Shown here: positions 16,718 through 24,776 of the stretch, one piece after another
Position numbering within the stretch: the first letter of the stretch is position 1
How the letters are laid out: each line of letters opens with the position of its first letter
DNA from: Nocardia transvalensis NBRC 15921
GTDB taxonomy: Bacteria; Actinomycetota; Actinomycetes; Mycobacteriales; Mycobacteriaceae
Reading direction: 5' to 3'
Assembly: GCF_000308875.1 (NCBI RefSeq)
Contig: NZ_BAGL01000081.1
Span: forward strand, 1 to 64,000
DNA length: 64,000 bases
Position numbers and translations under genes: made by a program
Notes under the pieces: generated by a model
Told to the model about the DNA's origin: nothing
The model's database searches: none
Seen by the model: the letters and a program-made list of their open reading frames with translations, nothing else

Positions 16718-17884
16718 TCAGCTGCCGACGTTGACGGTCGGATCGAGGAATTCGGTGGTCACCAGGTCGGCGGCGCGCAGCCCGTCCGGCACGGTGGCGC
16801 CGCCGCGGCGCAGGATCGGGGCGAACTCGTCGATCACCCGCTGCACCCGCGCCGGATCGAAACTGCCCAGCACACCGTCGGTCTCGTTGCCGATCAGCCC
16901 GCCGTCGATCAGCGCTTTCGAGGCGTAGGCGGCCAGGTCGGCGCTGTAGGGAGTGAAATTGGGGCTCTGCGCGACCACATCGGTGACGATGTCGTTCACC
17001 CGGCCGGGATCGGCGCGGAACTGCGCGGTGGAGCGCTGGATCATCGGGACCAGCCGCCGCAGGCACGGTCGCAGCTCGTTCAGCCGGTCGGCGCGAACGT
17101 TGACCGTGCGCGCGTAGCCTTCGTAGCCGACGTCCCGAAGCGTCTGGTACGCAACGGGTTTGCCCCAGGCGCGTAGTTCGTGCTCGTACACGTACGGCTC
17201 GGAGTTGAGGAACCCCTGCTGCGCGAAGGACGGATCGGAGACGAAGCGCGACGGCGAGTTGTCGTAGGACGCGTCGATCTGCGCGGGCTTCAGCAGGCCG
17301 CGCGACACCAGCCAGTCGGGATACAGCTGGCCCTGCGAAACCACCACCGGCGCACCGGATCTGCCGATATCCGCGATGCCGTGCCAGTCGGGATGGGTCT
17401 TCGGATCCCACATGAGCAGCTGCGGGCTGTAGCGGAGCAGCGTGGTCACCGCGACGATCGGCTGCTGCCCGGCGGCCGCGATCGCCTGCTCGGAGTGGGC
17501 CAGCCCGAGGGTGATACTCGGATCGACGTACATCTGCGAGGGCACGGTCTGGAATCCGATGGCCGCGCCACCCGCGCGAATCTCCAGCTTCACCCCCGTG
17601 TCCTTGCCGTCGACGACCAGCGGCCCGGTGACGCTGTTGTGCTCGGCATCGACCCGGTATCCCGGGCCGAGCAGGCCGAAGAGCGGACCCGCGTCCGTTT
17701 CGGGCTCCCATTGCAGCTGCGCCACAACGGTTCCCGGGCAGATCCCGGACAGCTGCTGCTCCGGCGGCGCGGCGGGCAGGCTGATCGGCGCCGTGCCGGA
17801 ATCGGATCCGCCGCAGGCGGTGAGGGCGACGGCGGCCAAGGCGGCCAGGGCGGCGACGCCGGCGCGGCGCGGTGTGAATGACAT
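16718..17884 (-). CDS. ABC importer substrate-binding lipoprotein
   Basis: The 388-residue protein begins at the ATG at 17884 with a lipoprotein signal ending LTAC (Cys-24), followed by a linker and a periplasmic-binding fold of the NMT1/TauA-SsuA type (for example GVKLEIRAGG, DPSITLGLAHSEQAI, PVVVSQGQLYPDWLVSRG). It captures the ligand outside the membrane and hands it to the permease encoded 20 bases upstream. The ABC group is the aliphatic sulfonate, nitrate, taurine and pyrimidine-precursor class; the ligand here is unknown. Confidence 0.87.
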   Translation of the reverse strand: MSFTPRRAGVAALAALAAVALTACGGSDSGTAPISLPAAPPEQQLSGICPGTVVAQLQWEPETDAGPLFGLLGPGYRVDAEHNSVTGPLVVDGKDTGVKLEIRAGGAAIGFQTVPSQMYVDPSITLGLAHSEQAIAAAGQQPIVAVTTLLRYSPQLLMWDPKTHPDWHGIADIGRSGAPVVVSQGQLYPDWLVSRGLLKPAQIDASYDNSPSRFVSDPSFAQQGFLNSEPYVYEHELRAWGKPVAYQTLRDVGYEGYARTVNVRADRLNELRPCLRRLVPMIQRSTAQFRADPGRVNDIVTDVVAQSPNFTPYSADLAAYASKALIDGGLIGNETDGVLGSFDPARVQRVIDEFAPILRRGGATVPDGLRAADLVTTEFLDPTVNVGS

Positions 17885-17904
17885 GAGGTTCTCCGAACGG
17901 TGGG

Positions 17905-18753
17905 TCAGCGGCCCGAGGCGTGCCAGCGGCCGACGGTGAGGCGTTGCGCCAGGGTGAAGATCGCGAAGACCGCGACGCCGAACAGGGCGGCCAGCAGCAG
18001 CGCGGCGAGCAGATCCTCCGATTGCAGCCGGGCCCGGTAGGTGTTGAGCAGGGTGCCGATGCCCGGACGGCCCTGCGCGCAGAACATGTCGCCGACGATG
18101 GCGCCGGTCACCGACAGGCCCGCGGCGGTGCGCAGTCCGGTCAGGATCGACGGCAGGGCGGCCGGCAGTTCCAGGGAGACGAGCCGCCGCGCGCGGCTCG
18201 CGCGGCCGAGCAGGAACAGCTCCCGCAGGTTCGGGTCGACGGAGCGAATCCCGAACAGCGTCATCGCGATGATCGGATGCACGGCGATGAGTACGCAGAC
18301 GATGGTGCGCGCGGTAATCCCGTAGCCGAACCACAGACCGATCAGCGGCACCACGGCCAGCACCGGAACAGCTTGCAGCACAACGGTTTGCGGGTACACG
18401 ATGCGTTCGAGCACCCGGGCCTGGCTCATCAGGACGCCGATGCCGACGCCGAGCGCGACCGACACGGCCAGCCCGGTCACGGCCACCCGGGCGGTGACCG
18501 TGAGCGCCTCCAGCATCACCTCGAGCTTGGCCGGTTTCATCAGCGATTCGGTGAGCACCACATGCGGCGGCGGGAGCAGGAAGCGGCGATCCGGCGCCAG
18601 CAGCACCAGCGAGACCAGGTACCACAGCGAGAGCACGATCCCGAAAGAGAGCACCGGCGCGCCGATACCGGTCAGCATCGAGCGCGGTCGCGGGGTGCGA
18701 CGGGTGGCCGCGCGGACGAGGCCCGCCCGCGCGGGTGCGGCTAGTCCTACCAT
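17905..18753 (-). CDS. ABC importer permease
   Basis: The 282-residue protein has six predicted membrane helices of the SsuC/TauC-type BPD_transp_1 domain. The conserved cytoplasmic coupling loop is in LGRASRARRLVSLELPAALPSILTGLR (from about residue 170). The start is the ATG at 18753, overlapping the ATPase stop in TGATG, so it is translationally coupled to the ATPase. Together with the lipoprotein and the ATPase it makes one complete importer. Confidence 0.88.
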   Translation of the reverse strand: MVGLAAPARAGLVRAATRRTPRPRSMLTGIGAPVLSFGIVLSLWYLVSLVLLAPDRRFLLPPPHVVLTESLMKPAKLEVMLEALTVTARVAVTGLAVSVALGVGIGVLMSQARVLERIVYPQTVVLQAVPVLAVVPLIGLWFGYGITARTIVCVLIAVHPIIAMTLFGIRSVDPNLRELFLLGRASRARRLVSLELPAALPSILTGLRTAAGLSVTGAIVGDMFCAQGRPGIGTLLNTYRARLQSEDLLAALLLAALFGVAVFAIFTLAQRLTVGRWHASGR

Positions 18754-19544
18754 CAGCACGCCTCCCGCAGCGATTCGGAGATGCGCGAAACCTGGTGTGT
18801 GAAGGCCGGATCGAATCGCACCGAGCGATCGCGCGGGTAGGGCAGGCCGATATCGATCACCTCGTGCACGCGGCCCGGCCGGGCAGACATGACCACCACC
18901 CGCGCACCGAGGAATACCGCCTCGGACACCGAATGGGTGATGAACAGCGCGGTGAAGGCGTTGTCCCGATACAGGCGCAGCAGTTCCTCCTGCATCTCGA
19001 GCCGGGTCATCTCGTCCAGGGCGCCGAAGGGCTCGTCCAGCAGCATCAGATCGGGTTCCAGCGCCAGCGCGCGGGCCAGCGACACCCGCATGCGCATCCC
19101 GCCGGACAGCTGATTCGGCAGCCGGTGCGCGACATCGGCGAGTCCGACGGCGGCGAGCGCCCGATCGGCGCGGCCCCGCCGGGTCGCCCGGTCGACGCCG
19201 CGCAGTTCGGCGGACAGTTCCACATTGCGGCGCACCTTCCGCCACGGCAGCAGGGTCGCCTCCTGGAAGATGAAGCCGATCGACTCCGCGTGCACCGCAA
19301 CGGTTCCCGCGGTCGGCCGGTCCAGCCCGGCGGCCATCCGGAGCAGCGTCGACTTCCCGCATCCGGACGGGCCGACGACGGTGACGAATTCACCGGTCCC
19401 GATATCGAGGTCGATGCCGGAGAGCGCGGTCACGCCGTCGCCGCCGCGATCCGGGAAGCGCTTGTGGACTCCCGAGAGGGAGACGGCGGCGCCCGCCGCC
19501 GGATCGCCCGGCCGGGTCGCGTGGAGGGGGTCGTGCAGAAGCAT
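18753..19544 (-). CDS. ABC importer ATP-binding protein
   Basis: The 263-residue ATPase belongs to the SsuB/TauB/NrtD branch. Walker A GPSGCGKST is at about 58-66, the Q-loop in FQEATLLPW, the signature LSGGMRMRV, Walker B LMLLDEPFGALD and the switch His in FITHSVSEA. It powers the permease encoded immediately downstream. The 105-base gap to the upstream amidohydrolase contains no gene and may hold an internal promoter. Confidence 0.92.
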   Translation of the reverse strand: MLLHDPLHATRPGDPAAGAAVSLSGVHKRFPDRGGDGVTALSGIDLDIGTGEFVTVVGPSGCGKSTLLRMAAGLDRPTAGTVAVHAESIGFIFQEATLLPWRKVRRNVELSAELRGVDRATRRGRADRALAAVGLADVAHRLPNQLSGGMRMRVSLARALALEPDLMLLDEPFGALDEMTRLEMQEELLRLYRDNAFTALFITHSVSEAVFLGARVVVMSARPGRVHEVIDIGLPYPRDRSVRFDPAFTHQVSRISESLREAC

Positions 19545-19649
19545 CGTTCACCTACTTTCGAGCCAACTTACGTGCATACGTCGGCTTGAACTCAGTATCT
19601 CGCCGAGTGATTACATGCAGTCGAAGGGAGATTTCCAATTAGTTACGAG

Positions 19650-20990
19650 CTATTGCATGTTGCTCAGTTGCTTGACCAGATCCGCCTCGGAGATCCGGGT
19701 ACTGCGCCCGTCGCGGATCACGGCCTCCCCGGCCACCCACACTGTGTCCACCACCCGCGCGGACGCGGCGGTCAGCAGCACCGCACCGGGATCGCGCACC
19801 GGCAGGCAGGCGAAGTCGCGATCGAAGCGGATGAGCGTCAGATCCCCGAGATCGCCGTCCGCCAGCCCGGTCGGCGCCTCGGGCCGGCCCAGCGCGACCT
19901 CGGCGCCCCGGGTCGCCATCCGCATCATGTCCTCGAACCCCAGCACGTCGGCGCTGGTGTGCGCGACGCGTTGCAGGTAGGCGCCGATTCGCAGCGCGAG
20001 CAGCATGTCCTGGGTGTCGTTGCTCGCCGCGCCGTCGACGCCGAGACCCACGTCCACGCCCGCGCGCAGCAGCTGCGGCACCGGCGCGACGCCGCTGCCG
20101 AGACGCATATTGCTCAGCGGGTTGTAGGAGACCGCCACGTCCCGATCCGCGAGCAGGTGGCGGGCGTACTCGTCGAGGTGGCAGCAGTGCACCGCTAGCG
20201 TGCGCGGGCCGAGCAGGCCGCCCTGATCGAGGTAGTCGACCGCCGGGCGGCCGGTGTGCAACCGGCACATGTCGTCGTCGGTCGTGGTCTCCGACAGGTG
20301 GATCGAGATCGTCTTCCCGGTGCGCCGGGCGTAGTCCGCGACCGCCGTCATGCCGTCGGGCGTCAGGCAGCGCGGATTCGGCACGGCCAGGGCGGTGGTG
20401 ATCCGCGTCCCGTCGAGGCGGTGGTCGAGCGCGTCGATGTGATCGAAAACCGTTGGCAGCGGCTGCATCAGACGCGGATCGAGGCCCCAGCGCCGGGTGG
20501 CGTCGGCGCGATCGGCGACGCCGCGCCCGAAGATCACCCGGATACCGAGTTCGGCCAGCGCGCTCAGCGCCGCCTCGTGCACGTCCTCGGAGGGGTTCGG
20601 CCACATGTGTTCCACGACCGTGGTGACCCCGCCGCGCAGCAGTTCCAGCCCGCCGGCGAGCGCGGCCAGATAGGTCTGTTCGGGCGTGGCGGCCACGGTG
20701 TGCTCGCCCACGCAGCGCAGCCAGTCCAGCAGCGGCAGCCCCTCACCGGCGCCGCGCAGGATCGACTGTTGCAGGTGGGTATGGGTATTCACGAAGCCGG
20801 GCAGCAGGTGGCCGCCGCGGCCGTCGACGATCGGCAGTGGCGATCCGGAACCCGCGCCGGGACCGATAGCGGTGACGATGCCGTCCTCGACGACGACATC
20901 GCAGCCGGGCAGCCAGCGCGGACCCGTATCGGTGGCGGCGTAGACGGTGGTGTCGGAGACGACGACGGACTGCGGGCGGTTGCGCACCAT
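19650..20990 (-). CDS. amidohydrolase, 8-oxoguanine deaminase-like
   Basis: The 446-residue metal-dependent hydrolase is of the TRZ/ATZ deaminase type. Metal ligands are His-70 and His-72 (NTHTHLQQS), with the later His residues in SIHLSET and AVHCCHLDE and the Asp in GVDGAASND. The strings RPAVDYLD, SNMRLGSG and GVDGxASND resemble known 8-oxoguanine deaminases, which turn 8-oxoguanine into uric acid. It is the first gene of the minus-strand group with the importer, the 2OG oxygenase and the GntR regulator. GAGAGGA precedes the ATG. Other aminated heterocycles such as triazines or isocytosine are possible substrates. Confidence 0.82.
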   Translation of the reverse strand: MVRNRPQSVVVSDTTVYAATDTGPRWLPGCDVVVEDGIVTAIGPGAGSGSPLPIVDGRGGHLLPGFVNTHTHLQQSILRGAGEGLPLLDWLRCVGEHTVAATPEQTYLAALAGGLELLRGGVTTVVEHMWPNPSEDVHEAALSALAELGIRVIFGRGVADRADATRRWGLDPRLMQPLPTVFDHIDALDHRLDGTRITTALAVPNPRCLTPDGMTAVADYARRTGKTISIHLSETTTDDDMCRLHTGRPAVDYLDQGGLLGPRTLAVHCCHLDEYARHLLADRDVAVSYNPLSNMRLGSGVAPVPQLLRAGVDVGLGVDGAASNDTQDMLLALRIGAYLQRVAHTSADVLGFEDMMRMATRGAEVALGRPEAPTGLADGDLGDLTLIRFDRDFACLPVRDPGAVLLTAASARVVDTVWVAGEAVIRDGRSTRISEADLVKQLSNMQ

Positions 20991-21086
20991 GCGGCATTCC
21001 TCTCGGAAACGCGGCTGGTTCGCCCGCCGGATCAGCGGTGCCTGTCGTCCGTTTCAGCCATGAACGACGTGGCGCAGAGCCTAATA

Positions 21087-21114
21087 ACGGCGTATTTCGC
21101 CGCGGTTACGCCGT
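21087..21114 (-). terminator. hairpin after the AlkZ-like gene
   Basis: ACGGCGTA and TACGCCGT flank a 12-base loop, followed on the minus strand by TTATTAGG. It lies just after the stop codon at 21127 and ahead of the amidohydrolase operon, so it probably ends the upstream transcript; an operator role for the operon promoter is possible. Confidence 0.5.
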
Positions 21115-21126
21115 GTTCCGGTCGTG

Positions 21127-22248
21127 TCAGGGTTTGAGATCCGCGTCGACCGGGAGGATCTCGACGCTCGGGGCGCGGTCCGGTTCCAGGAAGGCCAGCA
21201 GGGCAGCGCCCTCGGCCTCCACCGCCGATCGCTCGGCCGCGGTCCACGCGCGGCGGGGCACGAGGCGCAGCCGGGCTCGCTCGCGGTCGGTGAAGATCTT
21301 GTAGACGCCCGCGAGGTAACCGTCGACCAGGACCGGCGAGACCTGGGTCGCCATGCGCTGCAGCGGCGCCGGGGCGCCGTCCGGGATGATCCGGGCGCGG
21401 TCCTGGTGGGACAGGTAGAGATTGTCGTACCAGCCGAGGAAGCGGACGGGCGCGGGCACGTCGGGGTCGGTGAGTTCGGCGTCGGCGGCGTCGTAGAGGG
21501 TGCGACCGCGCTCGTCGGTGTAGGTGCGGACGCGATCGCCGAGCCGGTCGACCGCCTCCTTGATGCCCAGCAGTCTGGACCAGGTCTGCACGTCCATGGT
21601 GGCGGCCGGGCCGAAGGCGCGCAGATAGCGAATGACCAACTCTTCCAGCGGATATCCGGGATCGAGCGGCGTGCCCAGCCAGGGTTCGATGCGGGACCAG
21701 ACCGGGCGGCTGTTGTTCTTCCACAGGCCGCGCGGCGGCGTCTGGAGGACGGGCAGCTGGTACAGCCAGGTCTGCGTCACCGCGCCCGGATCGCGGTCGG
21801 GGAACTCCTCGGCCGCACGGATTCTCAGGTCCGCCGCCGACATCGGCTCGTCGCCCAGCGCCTTCTCCCCGCTGCGGCGCACCGTCTCGGGGTCGAGGCC
21901 GACCATCGCGCCGTAGTTGAAACCCTTACGGAAGGGCGCCTTCTCGAGTTCGGGCTGGATGTGCGGGGCGATGCGCACGGCGTCGGCGGCCGTCACGAGG
22001 TGAATCGTGCCGCGCATCAGCGTGATTCGCACCAGCGACCGGTCCAGCAGACCGGAGGACACCGCGTCGTGGTCGAAATCCGCTATCCGGCTCCACAATC
22101 CGATGAACGGCGGCGGTACATCCTGGGCCTGCAGGCCGACCAGGTACTCGCACATCCGCGGCACCGTCAGCGCCGACCGTTCCAGCAGGTGCTGACGGGC
22201 CAGCAGCGTCCGGTTCAGCGTTCGATTCGAGACGACATCGGCTGTCAT
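21127..22248 (-). CDS. AlkZ/YcaQ-like winged-helix DNA glycosylase
   Basis: The 373-residue protein is of the HTH_42 (winged helix DNA-binding) family. This family includes AlkZ and YcaQ, DNA glycosylases that unhook interstrand crosslinks or excise bulky adducts. The catalytic Q-x-Q motif is visible as GLQAQD (Gln-40, Gln-42). Further family landmarks are ITLMRGTIHLV, WLYQLP and the C-terminal VLVDGYLAGVYKIF. Its ATG overlaps the TGA of the upstream phosphotransferase by four bases (ATGA), which sets the start. Enzyme activity is inferred from the motif. Confidence 0.78.
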   Translation of the reverse strand: MTADVVSNRTLNRTLLARQHLLERSALTVPRMCEYLVGLQAQDVPPPFIGLWSRIADFDHDAVSSGLLDRSLVRITLMRGTIHLVTAADAVRIAPHIQPELEKAPFRKGFNYGAMVGLDPETVRRSGEKALGDEPMSAADLRIRAAEEFPDRDPGAVTQTWLYQLPVLQTPPRGLWKNNSRPVWSRIEPWLGTPLDPGYPLEELVIRYLRAFGPAATMDVQTWSRLLGIKEAVDRLGDRVRTYTDERGRTLYDAADAELTDPDVPAPVRFLGWYDNLYLSHQDRARIIPDGAPAPLQRMATQVSPVLVDGYLAGVYKIFTDRERARLRLVPRRAWTAAERSAVEAEGAALLAFLEPDRAPSVEILPVDADLKP

Positions 22249-23228
22249 GACGGCCTTTCGGAGAGCGGCGCGGTGGTGGCCATGCGGGAGACGACCTCGC
22301 ACAGGCCGTTCCAGGATTCGGTGTCGTCGGCGGAGCCGGTGTGCGGGCGGCGGAAGCGGTGGACGTACTCGGCGGCGTCGGTGAGATCCCAGCGCCTGCG
22401 GTACAACTCGATCAGAGCGGGGTCGGGGGTCACGCCGGTGGCCGCCGCGTAGGCGCGCCAGAGCGATCCGTCGCCCGGATCGAGGTCCCACAGATCACGT
22501 TCCGGCGGGGCGAGACGTGCTGTGTCCCAATCGATGAGCCGCCATCCCCCGGCCGTCCGCACGGTGTTGCCCGCGTGAGGTTCGCCGTGGGTGACGACGA
22601 GGCGTGGACGACTCCTGCGGGCCGCGGCGACCAGGTCGTCGTAGCGCGCCCACGCCGCCTGGATCGCCTGCTCGTTGTCCGCCAGCAGGTCGGCCGTCGC
22701 CGCGGCGTACGGTCCGGCGTCCGCCCTCGGGGCGCAGGCGAACTCGTCGCGGTAGGCGATGCCGAAGTCGTCGGTGAGCGCCGCGTCCGGAGGGGGTGCC
22801 CGGTGGACCGCGACGATCATGTCGAAGACCGCCTGCCGATGCTCCTCGTCGCGGAATTCACCCCAGTCGAACTGGCGTCCCTCGAGCAGCGGGTAGCAGG
22901 CCACCGCGAATCGCTCTCCGGCACAGGCGATCACCTCGCCATCGATACCCCGAATCGGCGCGACCACGAAATCCAGCCCCGCGTCCCGCAGACCCCGGGC
23001 GGTCCCCAGCGCCGCTCGCAAACGCTCGAATTCCTGCGCCGGATCCCCGGTTTCGTCCACCGTCACGAACCAGCGTTGACCGTCCGGCCCGGCAACCCGC
23101 CAGTGATGGCTGCCGAACCCCAGCGGCACGTACTCCAGCGCCGCCACCTCGATCGCCCACTGCGCGCCCAGCACAGCAACCAACGCGTCCTCGGGCAAAT
23201 CGGGCGGCGTCAACATGCCTCGCAGCAT
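22245..23228 (-). CDS. aminoglycoside phosphotransferase family protein
   Basis: The 327-residue protein has a kinase-like APH fold. The catalytic loop reads VTHGEPHAGN, with Glu where most members have Asp (HGD), and the metal-binding segment reads RLIDWDTA. The N-lobe carries LGFGSHHWRV and RWFVTVDE. The family phosphorylates hydroxyls of antibiotics, sugars or other small molecules; the Glu variant makes assignment as a resistance enzyme unsafe. The start may be the ATG at 23228 or 12 bases further in. It is co-translated with the AlkZ-like gene. Confidence 0.78.
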   Translation of the reverse strand: MLRGMLTPPDLPEDALVAVLGAQWAIEVAALEYVPLGFGSHHWRVAGPDGQRWFVTVDETGDPAQEFERLRAALGTARGLRDAGLDFVVAPIRGIDGEVIACAGERFAVACYPLLEGRQFDWGEFRDEEHRQAVFDMIVAVHRAPPPDAALTDDFGIAYRDEFACAPRADAGPYAAATADLLADNEQAIQAAWARYDDLVAAARRSRPRLVVTHGEPHAGNTVRTAGGWRLIDWDTARLAPPERDLWDLDPGDGSLWRAYAAATGVTPDPALIELYRRRWDLTDAAEYVHRFRRPHTGSADDTESWNGLCEVVSRMATTAPLSERPS

Positions 23229-23320
23229 AGGTCGGCGGTCCGACAGCTACGTAACAGTTTTCGCCGCCCATCTACTCACCGGCGACCCAACCACGTACTC
23301 ACCGGCGGGCCCAACCACAT

Positions 23321-23348
23321 TTCCCGGCATGCTCTTGGCCGGGATCCC
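23321..23348. repeat. copy of the dispersed repeat
   Basis: CCCGGCATGCTCTTGGCCGGG, followed by ATCCC, is a diverged copy of the short repeat seen at 34079 and 63523. It lies in the 133-base gap between the phosphotransferase and quinone reductase genes, next to a pair of ACGTACTCACCGGCG-type short repeats. Confidence 0.75.
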
Positions 23349-23361
23349 TACACCACCGCAC

Positions 23362-24336
23362 TCACCGAACGGCGACGACGACCTTGCCCTTCGCCGTGCG
23401 GTTGTCCAGGGAGGACACCGCGGCGGCGGTCTGCTCGAGGGGGTAGATCTCCGGCCGCGGCGGGGCGATCTTGCCCGAGGCGAGCAGCGGTTCCACCTCG
23501 GCCCACTGTTCCTGCAGGTAGCCGGGGTGGGTCAGGACCCATTCGCCCCAGGCCGCGCCGACCACCTCGACATTGCGCAGCAGCAGCCGGTTCACCTTCA
23601 CCGTCGGGATCTCGCCCGCGGTGAAGCCGACCACCAGCAGGCGGCCCGCCGGCGCGAGCGAACGGATGCTGTCGGTGAAGCGGTCGCCGCCGACCGGATC
23701 GAGCACGATGTCGACCCCGCGGCCCTCGGTCAGCTCCTTGACCGCGGCCAGCCAGCCCTCGGTGAGGACCACGTCGGTGGCGCCGTTGGCCCGCGCGACC
23801 TCCGCCTTCTCCTCGGTGCTCACCACCGCGATCACCCGGCCCGCGCCCAGCGCCCGCGCCATCCGCAGCGTCGAGGTCCCGACGCCGCCGGCCGCGCCGT
23901 GCACCAGCACCGTTTCGCCCTCGGCCAGGCGGCCCCGGTTGCGCAGGCAGAAGTGCACGGTCAGATCGTTGAACACGATTCCGGCCCCGGCCTCGAGCGA
24001 GATGTTGTCCGGGAGTTTGAACACCATCTGCGGAGTCGTCACCGCCACCTCGGCTACGGCATTGCCCAGCATCGTCAGCGCGATGACGCGATCACCGGGC
24101 CGCACGTGCGCGTCCTCGGGCGCCGACCGCACCACGCCGGCGACCTCGCCGCCCACGACGAACGGCACATCGGGCTTCATCTGGTACTGCCCGCGCGTCA
24201 TCAGCACGTCGGGGAACGCCACCCCTGCCGCGTGGACATCGATGACCACGCCGCCCGGATAGGACACCGGTTCCGGGATCTCCACGACCTCGATGGCTTC
24301 CGGCCCCTCGAGCTTGCTCACCTGGGCTGCACGCAT
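23362..24336 (-). CDS. NADPH:quinone oxidoreductase (zinc-free MDR family)
   Basis: The 324-residue protein is a medium-chain dehydrogenase/reductase of the quinone oxidoreductase type, which reduces quinones or enoyl compounds with NADPH. The nucleotide-binding motif reads HGAAGGVGTSTLRMA (about 145-160), and the zinc cysteine lobe is missing. The N-terminal GroES-like domain carries GVVIDVHAAGVAFPDVLMTRG. It is transcribed alone, divergent from the EspC-like gene. Substrate unknown. Confidence 0.87.
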   Translation of the reverse strand: MRAAQVSKLEGPEAIEVVEIPEPVSYPGGVVIDVHAAGVAFPDVLMTRGQYQMKPDVPFVVGGEVAGVVRSAPEDAHVRPGDRVIALTMLGNAVAEVAVTTPQMVFKLPDNISLEAGAGIVFNDLTVHFCLRNRGRLAEGETVLVHGAAGGVGTSTLRMARALGAGRVIAVVSTEEKAEVARANGATDVVLTEGWLAAVKELTEGRGVDIVLDPVGGDRFTDSIRSLAPAGRLLVVGFTAGEIPTVKVNRLLLRNVEVVGAAWGEWVLTHPGYLQEQWAEVEPLLASGKIAPPRPEIYPLEQTAAAVSSLDNRTAKGKVVVAVR

Positions 24337-24455
24337 GAATCGACCTTCCTGTCGGGGCTCTCGCCAACAAGTTAACCGGTCTTCGCATGTGCCTGTCCAC
24401 GGGACCGGTCTTTGCTAAGCTCAGGGCCGCTGAGCTGAGCTGGTGAGGGGGACTC

Positions 24456-24776
24456 ATGGCCGGACCGAACGATCCGCAGGCGCCCGCGATGCGCGTGGAT
24501 GTCGGTGCGCTACAAACGTTCGCGAACAACCTGCGTGGTGAGGCGACGAGTATCGGCAGCCTGCAGTCCGGCCTCGCCGACGCCGCCGGTGCGCTACCCG
24601 GCACCCAGTGGAGCGCCACCTGCGGTCAGGCCAAGGACAGCGTCGACAACGCGCTCCACCGCATCGGCGACCGCCTCACGAAGGTCGCCGACAGCGTGCA
24701 GAACGCCGGCAAGGCGCTCGAACTCACCGATCAGGAACTCCGCGACAAGCTGGCGAAGATCGGACTCCGGTCATGA
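24456..24776 (+). CDS. EspC-like type VII secretion associated protein (DUF2580)
   Basis: The 106-residue, helix-rich protein has the layout of the ESX-1 secretion-associated EspC/DUF2580 family: MRVDVGALQTFANNL, a central TQWSA turn, and a long amphipathic helix (VDNALHRIGDRLTKVADSV). It has no signal peptide, which fits the type VII route. A strong GAGGGGGA lies before the ATG. Its TGA overlaps the ATG of the transglycosylase gene (ATGA). In this family the small partner usually pairs with a larger co-secreted protein, and the next gene is that candidate. Confidence 0.75.
   Translation: MAGPNDPQAPAMRVDVGALQTFANNLRGEATSIGSLQSGLADAAGALPGTQWSATCGQAKDSVDNALHRIGDRLTKVADSVQNAGKALELTDQELRDKLAKIGLRS

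Noticed and set aside
24364..24377. Possible third KstR-like site (CCAACAAGTTAAC) before the quinone reductase
   Set aside because: It lacks the outer T and A of the consensus and is not symmetrical enough.
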